39,912 nt of DNA, from the NCBI GenBank assembly GCA_002482005.1, contig DLFD01000090.1:1-39912 (forward strand), read 5' to 3'. Shown here in pieces: positions 1 through 6,030 of the stretch. The position numbers were made by a program, and so were the translations under genes. The notes beneath the pieces were generated by a model, which worked only from the letters and a program-made list of their open reading frames with translations, was not told the DNA's origin and made no database searches. Source of the DNA: Lachnospiraceae bacterium UBA7729. GTDB taxonomy: Bacteria; Bacillota; Clostridia; Lachnospirales; Lachnospiraceae. The first letter of the stretch is position 1, and each line of letters starts with the position of its first letter.

Positions 1-189
1 CGTCTCTGGTTCCGGCGCCTGCGCATCCTCAGCAGACTCCGCCGGTTCCTGAACCTCTTCCGCCAGCTGTGTCTGTGACTCTTCAGCAATCTGAACTTCT
101 GTATCTTCCGCATAGACGGCAGCCGGCGCCGGGAATACCATCGCGGCGGAAAGAAGCAGAGCCATCAGTCTGCGAGATCTGAACTTCAT
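1..189 (-). CDS. Secreted protein of unknown function, N-terminal part only
   Basis: The first 63 codons of a gene that runs off the left edge. The product starts MKFRSRRLMALLLSAAMVF and has a classic signal peptide: basic n-region, hydrophobic core, and a probable signal peptidase I site after about residue 27 (VYA). The exported part begins with a Glu/Gln/Pro/Ala-rich low-complexity stretch, typical of a linker before a folded domain that lies outside the window. There is no lipobox Cys. AAGGGGG about 9 bases upstream supports the ATG at 189. It has its own promoter and lies downstream of the rpsR terminator, so it is an independent unit. The function cannot be told from this fragment. Confidence 0.8.
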   Translation of the reverse strand, partial: MKFRSRRLMALLLSAAMVFPAPAAVYAEDTEVQIAEESQTQLAEEVQEPAESAEDAQAPEPET

Positions 190-271
190 AGGAAAATCCC
201 CCTTATATCAGTCAGCACAATCTTACCGTCTCTTTGCTGAAAATGGGACAGAAGAGACTAAATCAATCTAT

Positions 272-300
272 AGTATAAGACTTCAGTACCTTATTGTAAA
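272..300 (-). promoter_or_regulatory. Sigma-A type promoter of the secreted-protein gene
   Basis: On the minus strand TTTACA (295-300) and TATACT (272-277) are separated by exactly 17 bases. Transcription would start near 265 and give a leader of about 75 bases before the ATG at 189. Confidence 0.7.
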
Positions 301-333
301 CTTCCGGGAGAGGCCAGGTACCATTAAAAATTT

Positions 334-368
334 CTAAAAAAGAGGGACCATACTCCTCGCATGGTCCC
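334..368 (-). terminator. Rho-independent terminator of rpsF-ssb-rpsR
   Basis: On the minus strand GGGACCAT and ATGGTCCC form a perfect 8-bp stem with a 9-base loop (344-368), followed directly by TCTTTTTT. It sits 24 bases after the rpsR stop codon. Confidence 0.9.
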
Positions 369-391
369 CCGCATATTCTGCTGTATACAGA

Positions 392-649
392 TTACTCTGC
401 AACGTACGGCATAAGTGCTACCTGACGTGCTCTCTCGATGGCGATGGTCAGTGCTCTCTGATGCTTTGCGCAGTTTCCGGTGATCCTTCTCGGAAGGATC
501 TTGCCGCTCTCTGATACATACTTCTTCAGCTTTGCGACATCCTTGTAATCAATCTCGTTGTTCTCTTTTCCGCAGAATACACAGACCTTCTTTCTTCTGT
601 GCATCGGTCTGCGTCTCGGAGAATCTGATCTATCCTTAGAATACGGCAT
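392..649 (-). CDS. rpsR: 30S ribosomal protein S18
   Basis: Small-subunit ribosomal protein S18, which binds 16S rRNA in the platform as a partner of S6. The 85-residue product (MPYSKDRSDSPRRR...) has the usual family length, a basic N-terminus, a CVFC pair near residues 23-26 and a further Cys in NCAKHQR. This looks like the cysteine-containing form that can bind zinc. The start at 649 is chosen because GGAGGTG lies 7 bases upstream and because the protein then begins at the conserved N-terminus; an in-frame ATG at 682 would add 11 residues without family support. It is the last gene of the rpsF-ssb-rpsR operon, 29 bases after ssb, and is followed by a strong terminator. Confidence 0.97.
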   Translation of the reverse strand: MPYSKDRSDSPRRRPMHRRKKVCVFCGKENNEIDYKDVAKLKKYVSESGKILPRRITGNCAKHQRALTIAIERARQVALMPYVAE

Positions 650-678
650 AATAACACCTCCAATATCAGTTCTGATGA

Positions 679-1185
679 TCAATCCCAGGGAAGTTTTTCA
701 TCCACTCCCTCAGGGATCTGAGTAAATCCTGCATCTGCATTCACCGGGGCCGGCATTGCAGGAGCTGCTTTCTGCTGCGGAGCAGCAGCCGGCTGGCTCT
801 GCGGAGCCGGAGCATTCGGATAGGAAGCCTGTCCGGCGTTCCTGTCAGAAGATGCCTTGCTCTCGGCAAATTCCTGGTCTTCCGCAACGATGTCCGTTGT
901 GTAGACCGTCTGGCCATCCTTGTTCACATACCTTCCGGTCTGGATCCTTCCGGTCACCACGACCTTGACTCCCTTGCGAAGGTACTTCTCAGCGAACTCT
1001 GCCTGACGTCCGAATGCCACAATTCCCGGAAAGTCAGCTGTCTGCGCATTCGGGTCATTATTATCCCTGCGCATCCTGCGGTCAACCGCAAGCGTATATC
1101 TTGCGATCGCCATGGACTGATCTCCTGCCGAATATCTGATATCAGGATCTCTGGTTAAACGTCCCATAAGGATGACTTTATTCAT
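679..1185 (-). CDS. ssb: Single-stranded DNA-binding protein
   Basis: SSB protects single-stranded DNA in replication, repair and recombination and recruits partner proteins through its C-terminal tail. The 168-residue product begins MNKVILMGRLTRDPDIRYS, the typical start of the OB-fold (about residues 1-110), and continues with KVVVTGRIQTGRYVNKDGQ. Residues about 112-155 form a Gln/Ala/Pro-rich disordered linker. The acidic tail ends EKLPWD instead of the more common DDDIPF; the hydrophobic Pro-aromatic tip is kept but shifted by one terminal Asp. It lies between rpsF and rpsR, the standard Firmicutes order, and an AGAGAGG-like Shine-Dalgarno precedes the ATG. Confidence 0.96.
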   Translation of the reverse strand: MNKVILMGRLTRDPDIRYSAGDQSMAIARYTLAVDRRMRRDNNDPNAQTADFPGIVAFGRQAEFAEKYLRKGVKVVVTGRIQTGRYVNKDGQTVYTTDIVAEDQEFAESKASSDRNAGQASYPNAPAPQSQPAAAPQQKAAPAMPAPVNADAGFTQIPEGVDEKLPWD

Positions 1186-1204
1186 TCTTCTACCTCTCTT
1201 TTAT

Positions 1205-1492
1205 TTATGCATCCTGTCTAACGCATAAATATCTGAGAACGTTGTCCATGATACGGATTCTCTCGACGATCTCCGCCGGAGCAGACGCCTCAGACTCGAA
1301 GTGGATGAAGTAATAGAAAGCTTCCGTCTGCTTCTGGATCTCATAAGCAAGCTTCTTCTTTCCCCATTCATCGACATCGGAAATTGTTCCGCCGAAACGG
1401 ACAACCTGCTCCTTGATCTTATCAACCAGTGCAGTTCTTTCCTCGTCTTCGAGCTTTGCGCTGACAACAACGCACAGTTCATACTTATTCAT
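1205..1492 (-). CDS. rpsF: 30S ribosomal protein S6
   Basis: Ribosomal protein S6, which pairs with S18 on the platform of the small subunit. The 95-residue protein (MNKYELCVVVSAKLEDEERT...) shows the ferredoxin-like S6 pattern, including WGKKKLAYEIQKQTEAFYYFIHFE and the helix AEIVERIRIMDNVLRYL. The ATG at 1492 is preceded by CAAGGAGGTG 8 bases upstream; the longer in-frame reading to 1549 runs through the leader hairpins and is not credible. First gene of rpsF-ssb-rpsR, with its own promoter and a structured leader that probably allows feedback control by the S6:S18 complex. Confidence 0.96.
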   Translation of the reverse strand: MNKYELCVVVSAKLEDEERTALVDKIKEQVVRFGGTISDVDEWGKKKLAYEIQKQTEAFYYFIHFESEASAPAEIVERIRIMDNVLRYLCVRQDA

Positions 1493-1509
1493 GCTTCTTG
1501 CACCTCCTT

Positions 1510-1546
1510 GTGGTCTCGGCCCACCCTTGCATGCGAGTGAGCAAGG
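1510..1546 (-). promoter_or_regulatory. rpsF leader, probable S6:S18 binding site
   Basis: In the minus-strand mRNA, CCTTGC (1541-1546) pairs with GCAAGG (1525-1530). Directly after it GTGG (1521-1524) pairs with CCAC (1510-1513) around the loop GCCGAGA. A stem-loop exposing CCG just upstream of the rpsF ribosome binding site is the known autoregulatory S6:S18 motif in many bacteria. The structure is seen; its function here is inferred. Confidence 0.6.
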
Positions 1547-1570
1547 CAAAATGATACATCACGAGGTGAT

Positions 1571-1599
1571 ATTATACGCTGCCTCCGGCCTCCGCGCAA
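1571..1599 (-). promoter_or_regulatory. Promoter of rpsF-ssb-rpsR
   Basis: Minus strand: TTGCGC (1594-1599), 17-base spacer, TATAAT (1571-1576), a perfect -10 box. An ATCAC-GAG-GTGAT palindrome (1558-1570) lies at the expected transcription start. The leader to the rpsF ATG is about 70 bases. Confidence 0.75.
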
Positions 1600-1654
1600 C
1601 CGCTTTTTCCACGAAATTTTCCGGCTTTCCGCCGAAGATCGCCTTCCCCGGCAT

Positions 1655-1794
1655 CCCTGTTCTTCGGGAAGCCGCCTCGCCCTCTCCGGACCCTGTTCTT
1701 CGGGAAGCCGCCTCGCCCTTACCAGGCCCTGTTCTTCGGGAAGACGCTATGCCCTCACCGGACCTTGATCTGCGAGAAGACCTCCCCGATCGGA
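1655..1794. repeat. 36-bp tandem repeat spanning the sirtuin gene 3' end
   Basis: Three copies of a 36-bp unit lie end to end at 1655-1690, 1691-1726 and 1727-1762. Each starts CCCTGTTCTTCGGGAAG on the plus strand. The first two differ mainly in their last 8 bases. A fourth, diverged 32-bp copy (1763-1794) lies inside the sirtuin coding region, and the sirtuin stop codon falls in the third. On the minus strand the unit equals 12 codons, so the frame is kept through the array (VFPKN / GFPKN / GFPKN); in-frame TGA and TAA stops are followed by an open frame to about 1574. It looks like local duplication of the gene end. Confidence 0.85.
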
Positions 1795-2486
1795 TCTGTG
1801 ATGACCAGGTCCGCCCGGGTCTCTCTTCCGACAGCGCCCTTGTTGATCAGGACCAGCTTTCTTCCATGAAAATAGTCGATCAGTCCCGCTGCCGGATACA
1901 CGACCAGCGAAGTTCCGCCTATGATGAGCACATCTGCATCTTCGATCGCCTCGATCGATCTCCGGATGGTCCGGCTGTCCAGACCCTCCTCATAGAGGAC
2001 TACATCCGGCTTGATGATTCCTCCGCACTTCGGGCAGACCGGGACTCCTTCCGAATCCTGGATGAACTTTGCATCGTAATATGTTCCGCACCTCGTACAG
2101 TAGTTGCGCAGCGTGGATCCGTGAAGCTCGTACACAGCTTTGCTCCCCGCTTTCTGATGGAGGCCGTCGATATTCTGTGTGACGACCGCCTTCACCTTCC
2201 CTGCTGCTTCCAGCTCTGCAAGTTTCAGGTGGGCTGCATTCGGCTGTGCATCCGGCACCAGCATCTTATCTTTATAGAAGCGATAGAATTCCTTCGGATT
2301 TGCCTCGAAGAAAGAGTGGCTGATGATTTCCTCCGGCGGATAGGCATATTTCAGATTGTAAAGGCCGTCCTGGCTCCGGAAATCCGGGATCCCGCTCTCG
2401 GTTGACACTCCTGCGCCTCCGAAGAAGACGATATTGTCGCTGTCATCGATGATTTTCTGAAGTTCCGCTACCTTCTCAAGATCCAT
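1755..2486 (-). CDS. cobB: NAD-dependent protein deacylase, sirtuin (Sir2/CobB family)
   Basis: Sirtuins remove acetyl or other acyl groups from lysine side chains using NAD+, in the cytoplasm. The 243-residue protein has every family hallmark: the NAD-binding stretch GGAGVSTESGIPDFRS (residues 23-38), TQNIDGLH (103-110), the catalytic His122 in ELHGS, a zinc ribbon with two CxxC pairs (Cys130/133 and Cys151/154), and GTSLVVYPA. The length is normal. AAGGGGG lies about 6 bases before the ATG at 2486. It follows three terminator-like hairpins and has a possible extended -10 promoter, so it is probably transcribed alone. Its 3' end runs into a 36-bp tandem repeat that supplies the last residues and the stop codon. 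The exact acyl preference cannot be read from the sequence. Confidence 0.95.
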   Translation of the reverse strand: MDLEKVAELQKIIDDSDNIVFFGGAGVSTESGIPDFRSQDGLYNLKYAYPPEEIISHSFFEANPKEFYRFYKDKMLVPDAQPNAAHLKLAELEAAGKVKAVVTQNIDGLHQKAGSKAVYELHGSTLRNYCTRCGTYYDAKFIQDSEGVPVCPKCGGIIKPDVVLYEEGLDSRTIRRSIEAIEDADVLIIGGTSLVVYPAAGLIDYFHGRKLVLINKGAVGRETRADLVITDPIGEVFSQIKVR

Positions 2487-2531
2487 GATGATCCCCCTTT
2501 CGCATTAAGACTTTCCTGAATCTCTGTCATT

Positions 2532-2540
2532 ATTCTAGCA
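2532..2540 (-). promoter_or_regulatory. Possible extended -10 promoter of the sirtuin gene
   Basis: Minus strand reads TGCTAGAAT, that is an extended -10 (TGn) with TAGAAT, about 45 bases before the sirtuin ATG. No convincing -35 box is present. Confidence 0.4.
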
Positions 2541-2547
2541 CAATGAA

Positions 2548-2572
2548 GGGAAAAAGCCCGCCGCCGGCGGAC
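2548..2572 (-). terminator. Terminator-like hairpin, third of three
   Basis: Minus strand: GTCCGCC, loop GGC, GGCGGGC, then CTTTTTCCC. The stem is 7 bp with one G-U pair and very GC-rich. It lies just upstream of the sirtuin promoter region. Confidence 0.65.
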
Positions 2573-2591
2573 TTTGCATACTGATATGCAG

Positions 2592-2621
2592 AAAAGCCTC
2601 CGAAGCAGAAGCTTCGGAAGC
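2592..2621 (-). terminator. Terminator-like hairpin, second of three
   Basis: Minus strand: GCTTCCGAAGC, loop TTCT, GCTTCGGAGGC, followed by TTTTC. The stem is 11 bp with one wobble pair and a short U-run. Confidence 0.65.
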
Positions 2622-2630
2622 TTTGTCGAT

Positions 2631-2661
2631 GCAAAAAGCCTGCCACTGGCAGCCTTTTTGC
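2631..2661 (-). terminator. Terminator after the sortase gene, first of three
   Basis: A 15-bp inverted repeat with one mismatch (2631-2645 and 2647-2661) flanked by A-run and T-run, so it could work in both directions. On the minus strand the T-run follows GGCAGGC. It is 62 bases beyond the sortase stop codon. Confidence 0.8.
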
Positions 2662-2723
2662 ATACTTTGGTATCGATCTTATTCACAGACCTCCCTGCTG
2701 TCTGCGAAACAAGGAAGATCCCG

Positions 2724-3713
2724 TTATGCAGGCCTCTTCTTTGCTATGTAGACCTGCTGCAGTTTCCCCTGTACGATCCTGCGGGTCGCATCATTGCCGG
2801 TACAGGTCGACAGGGTGACGATACGGTCGTCCGTTGTAAGCGGAACATTGCCTGTATCGACCTCGCTTGCGTTCTGCATCGTCTGCAGAAAGGCCGCATA
2901 GTCTTCTGTCAGGAAACGGGTGCGGTAAGGGTCCCCCATCTTGCTCACGATCGAGCATGAGAAGATCCGGTACTGGTAGATGAAGTCCGGCGTAAAGACC
3001 CAGAAATACGGATTCCCGATCGCGTCCTTATCCTCCCAGAACTTCCTGAGGGAGGCAAACATCGACCCATCCTTCATGTTGTGGCCATAGATGATCGTAT
3101 TCTGGTCCGTGAAGAACCTCGAGTTATCCGCATTTTCGAAGATACAGCCTGAAAAGACCGCTTCCTTCTTGAAGGTATGATGCAGATAGAACTCATTGTT
3201 GTCAGCCTGCGCCACCGGATACGAGATCCCCGTCGCTCCTACCCTGATCCATCCGATCACTTCCGGATTGATCGCCTGCAGCTCGTCAAAATCAACCGGA
3301 TTGTACATCTCCGGGAGCGATCTGACGGTTCCGTTCTCCTCGGCCTCCTCTTTTCTGGCAGATTCTATCTTCTCCGGCAGTTCAGACTCGTTCTCGAGTT
3401 CCTCCACATTGGAAAGGATCACTCCCATGTCCTCAGTCTGCCCTGTCTCAGTCTGCTGCGAAGCCTCTTTCGGCGGAGCCGTCTCCTGCACAGGCTCGAT
3501 CTGAACATACTGCTTATTCAGGTCGCTGTATTCGCTTTCTCCCTTGTGATACTCGCGCCAGTAGCCCAGCAGCTTGAACGCTGAGAAAGCGAAGACAGCG
3601 ATCGCTATGATCAGCAGAAGGGTTGTGATATATGTACCGGCGCCGCCTTTTTTCCTGCGGCCGTCCTGGTGCAGGTCCCGCCCTGTGCGGTCATGATCTC
3701 TCCGTCCTGCCAT
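2724..3713 (-). CDS. srtB: Class B sortase
   Basis: Sortases are membrane-anchored transpeptidases that attach sorted proteins to the cell wall or link pilin subunits. The 329-residue protein has a basic cytoplasmic N-terminus, one membrane segment (about residues 28-50), an acidic linker to about 130, and a sortase domain. The catalytic residues are visible: His211 in IIYGHNM, Cys304 in LSTCTG, and Arg311/312 in TRRIV. The LSTC block followed by N and RR, and the extra helix region between His and Cys, fit class B. GGAGGTGACTG precedes the ATG at 3713. It lies 57 bases after asnS without a clear terminator between, so read-through from asnS is possible. No LPxTG-like or NPQTN-like substrate gene is recognisable in the window. 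Confidence 0.93.
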   Translation of the reverse strand: MAGRRDHDRTGRDLHQDGRRKKGGAGTYITTLLLIIAIAVFAFSAFKLLGYWREYHKGESEYSDLNKQYVQIEPVQETAPPKEASQQTETGQTEDMGVILSNVEELENESELPEKIESARKEEAEENGTVRSLPEMYNPVDFDELQAINPEVIGWIRVGATGISYPVAQADNNEFYLHHTFKKEAVFSGCIFENADNSRFFTDQNTIIYGHNMKDGSMFASLRKFWEDKDAIGNPYFWVFTPDFIYQYRIFSCSIVSKMGDPYRTRFLTEDYAAFLQTMQNASEVDTGNVPLTTDDRIVTLSTCTGNDATRRIVQGKLQQVYIAKKRPA

Positions 3714-3770
3714 CAGTCACCTCCGCTCTTCTGTCCGGCAAAGTCCGTTCTCAGCTCCTGAAAAGGAAAC

Positions 3771-5165
3771 TTATGCCAGGTTGCCGACTGTTCTCGGATA
3801 AGGCAGCACGTCTCTGATGTTGCCCACTCCGGTCAGATACATGACCATCCTCTCGAACCCAAGTCCGAATCCGGCGTGTCTGGTCGTACCATACTTTCTG
3901 ATATCGAGATAGTTGGTATACTCGCTCTCATCCATCTTCAGCTCTTCGATCCTTGCCTTGAGGATATCATAGTTTTCCTCACGCTGAGATCCGCCGATGA
4001 TCTCTCCGATGCCAGGGACCAGGCAGTCCATAGCTGCCACCGTCTTTCCATCCGGATTCAGTTTCATGTAGAACGCCTTGATCTCACGCGGATAATCGGT
4101 GACGAATACCGGTCTCCTGAAGATCTTCTCAGTCAGGTATCTCTCGTGCTCGGTCTGAAGATCGCAGCCCCAGAATACCTTGTAATCGAACTCATCATTA
4201 TGCTCCTCGAGCATCCTGACAGCCTCGGTATAGGTTACGCGGCCGAAGTCCGAGTTCATGACATGGTTCAGGCGGTCAAGAAGTCCCTTGTCCACAAACT
4301 TGTTGAAGAAGTTCATCTCCTCCGGAGCGTTCTCCAGCACATATCTGATGATGTACTTGAGCATCGCCTCAGCAAGTTCCATATCGTCCTCAAGGTCAGC
4401 GAAGGAGATCTCCGGCTCGATCATCCAGAACTCGGCTGCATGGCGGGTCGTGTTGGAATTCTCCGCGCGGAAAGTCGGTCCGAACGTATAGACATTCCTG
4501 AAAGCCTGAGCAAAAGGCTCGACATCCAGCTGCCCGGATACGGTCAGGTGAGTGGACTGTCCGAAGAAGTCTTTCGTGTAATCGACCGTTCCATCCTCGT
4601 TCTTCGGAACATCATTCATATCCAGCGTGGTGACCCGGAACATCTCTCCTGCTCCTTCCGCATCGGAAGCAGTGATCAGCGGAGTGTGGATGTAGACGAA
4701 GCCGCGCTCCTGGAAGAACCTGTGGATCGCATATGCCGCAAGGGACCTGACTCTGAAGGTTGCCTGGAACAGGTTCGTCCTCGGGCGAAGATGCGGGACC
4801 GTCCTCATGAACTCAACGGTATGTCTCTTCTTCTGCATCGGATAGTCCGGCGTGGAAGCGCCTTCCAGCCGGACCTCAGTCGCCTGGATCTCGAACGGCT
4901 GCTTCGCGTCCGGGGTCGCGACCAGCTGGCCGGTCACGATAACGGCGGAGCCTACATTGTACTTGCAGATGTCCGCAAAGTTGTCCAGCTTCTCGCCAAA
5001 GACGATCTGCAGCGTCTCGAAAAATGTTCCATCGTGCAGAACAAGGAATCCGAATGTCCTGGAAGCCCTGATCGAACGGACCCAGCCGCCGACAGTGATC
5101 GTCTTGCCGATATAGGCGTCCCTGTCCTTATATATTTCCTTCACTGTAGTAAACTTTATGTCCAT
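3771..5165 (-). CDS. asnS: Asparaginyl-tRNA synthetase
   Basis: Class IIb aminoacyl-tRNA synthetase that charges tRNA-Asn with asparagine. The 464-residue protein carries an N-terminal OB-fold anticodon-binding domain (about residues 18-105, with GKTITVGGWVRSIRASRTFGF) and a class II catalytic core. Motif 2 is recognisable in FRAENSNTTRHAAEFWMIEP and motif 3 in GFGLGFERMVMYLTG near the C-terminus. Length is normal. The ATG at 5165 is preceded by TGGAGGAG; an upstream in-frame ATG at 5252 would add 29 residues read through the promoter and is rejected. An aspS gene at the right end of the window encodes the sister enzyme. Confidence 0.97.
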   Translation of the reverse strand: MDIKFTTVKEIYKDRDAYIGKTITVGGWVRSIRASRTFGFLVLHDGTFFETLQIVFGEKLDNFADICKYNVGSAVIVTGQLVATPDAKQPFEIQATEVRLEGASTPDYPMQKKRHTVEFMRTVPHLRPRTNLFQATFRVRSLAAYAIHRFFQERGFVYIHTPLITASDAEGAGEMFRVTTLDMNDVPKNEDGTVDYTKDFFGQSTHLTVSGQLDVEPFAQAFRNVYTFGPTFRAENSNTTRHAAEFWMIEPEISFADLEDDMELAEAMLKYIIRYVLENAPEEMNFFNKFVDKGLLDRLNHVMNSDFGRVTYTEAVRMLEEHNDEFDYKVFWGCDLQTEHERYLTEKIFRRPVFVTDYPREIKAFYMKLNPDGKTVAAMDCLVPGIGEIIGGSQREENYDILKARIEELKMDESEYTNYLDIRKYGTTRHAGFGLGFERMVMYLTGVGNIRDVLPYPRTVGNLA

Positions 5166-5199
5166 GTAGATACTCCTCCAAAAACCAATAGTTCCCTTT

Positions 5200-5228
5200 A
5201 TTATAGCCATGATCGGGCTGATTGGGAA
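5200..5228 (-). promoter_or_regulatory. Promoter of asnS
   Basis: Minus strand: TTCCCA (5223-5228), 17-base spacer, TATAAT (5200-5205). The -10 is perfect and the -35 matches 4 of 6 positions. It lies between the queT terminator and the asnS ribosome binding site. Confidence 0.6.
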
Positions 5229-5253
5229 GATGAACTTCCTTAAGGGATCCATG

Positions 5254-5308
5254 CAAAAAGGACAGACACCATACAGATTTCTTAAGAAAATCTTAATGGT
5301 GCCTGTCC
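5254..5308 (-). terminator. Rho-independent terminator of queT
   Basis: Minus strand: GGACAGGCACCAT and ATGGTGTCTGTCC form a long stem (one mismatch) around an A/T-rich loop, then CTTTTTG. It begins 8 bases after the queT stop codon. Confidence 0.85.
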
Positions 5309-5316
5309 ACTTGCTG

Positions 5317-5847
5317 TCAGGCCTTCACTTCCGCGGTGCGAAAGATCTGACTCTTATACTTGTCAAGTACTGTCATGAGGATGGATCCGAGTACGCAGCA
5401 GCTGATCACTTCCCCGATTCCTACCGTCAGCATCTGCAGCGAGACCGGCAGGTTCACACCGTATCCGTAGTAAAGGACAAGCGGGACAACGATGGTGTTG
5501 GCGATCACCGGCGGAAGAGTCGCAAGGAGTCTGGTCCCGAAGGAAGAAGCTCCCTTTCTTCCGACTGCCCTTCCGACCAGGCAGGTTCCGTATGCCCCTG
5601 CCAGGGTTGCCAGGCTCCCGCAGACGATATCGAGCGGGATCGCTCCTCCGAGGATGTTCGCGATGATGCACCCGACGAACAGTCCCGGAACGGCGGCCGG
5701 CGTGAAGAACGGAAGGACCGTCAGCATCTCCGAGATCCTTACCTGGACCTCACGAAAACTGATCGGCGCAAACAGAACCGTCAGGACGACGTACAGAGCC
5801 GCGATCACGGCGGCCTGTGTCATAAACAGTACCTTTTTGTTTCTCAT
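5317..5847 (-). CDS. queT: QueT-type ECF transporter substrate-binding membrane protein
   Basis: S component of an energy-coupling factor transporter, predicted to bind a queuosine precursor and work with the shared EcfAA'T module encoded elsewhere. The 176-residue protein is very hydrophobic, with about five to six membrane segments. It shows the QueT-type N-terminus (QAAVIAALYVVLTVLFAPIS) and, about 35 residues in, VRISEMLTVLPFF, followed by GCIIANILGG. The ATG at 5847 has CCTCC-complementary GGAGG 12 bases upstream, inside a probable preQ1-sensing element, which agrees with the substrate. A separate unit: own riboswitch upstream and strong terminator downstream. Confidence 0.85.
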   Translation of the reverse strand: MRNKKVLFMTQAAVIAALYVVLTVLFAPISFREVQVRISEMLTVLPFFTPAAVPGLFVGCIIANILGGAIPLDIVCGSLATLAGAYGTCLVGRAVGRKGASSFGTRLLATLPPVIANTIVVPLVLYYGYGVNLPVSLQMLTVGIGEVISCCVLGSILMTVLDKYKSQIFRTAEVKA

Positions 5848-5859
5848 GTTATCAAGTTA

Positions 5860-5902
5860 CCTCCATGGTTTTTATTAGAGTGGGGATGGCTTCAAACCCA
5901 CT
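5860..5902 (-). promoter_or_regulatory. Probable preQ1 riboswitch of queT
   Basis: Minus-strand RNA: AGTGGG (5897-5902) pairs with CCCACT (5879-5884) around the loop TTTGAAGCCATC. An A-rich tail, TAATAAAAACCATGGAGG, runs into the ribosome binding site. A small hairpin plus A-rich tail that folds back as a pseudoknot is the preQ1-I architecture. Here AUGG of the tail can pair with CCAU in the loop, hiding the GGAGG. The loop deviates from the usual AGCUACA, so the class is an inference supported by the queT context. Confidence 0.55.
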
Positions 5903-5947
5903 TGCCTTAAGATATGCCGTGCATCAGGCACTTGCACCAGATACACG

Positions 5948-5979
5948 AAAAACGGCCCGAAGTCCAGGGCTTTGGGCCG
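5948..5979 (-). terminator. Terminator of the AraR-like regulator gene
   Basis: Minus strand: CGGCCC-A-AAG and CTT-C-GGGCCG form a stable stem with a 6-9 base loop, followed by TTTTTCG. It is 52 bases beyond the regulator stop codon and separates it from queT. Confidence 0.85.
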
Positions 5980-6030
5980 ACGCATAATCTATCATATTCT
6001 GCGGGATTACGCAACCAGAAAGCAGTGGCC

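Noticed and set aside
1413..2405. A 330-codon plus-strand frame through the 36-bp repeat and opposite the sirtuin gene
   Set aside because: The repetitive Arg/Glu/Ser/Pro stretch is the repeat read in the wrong strand, and the remainder is antisense to clear sirtuin motifs.
3876..5243. A 455-codon open frame on the plus strand opposite asnS
   Set aside because: asnS is certain from class II motifs; the opposite frame has no recognisable domain or ribosome binding site.
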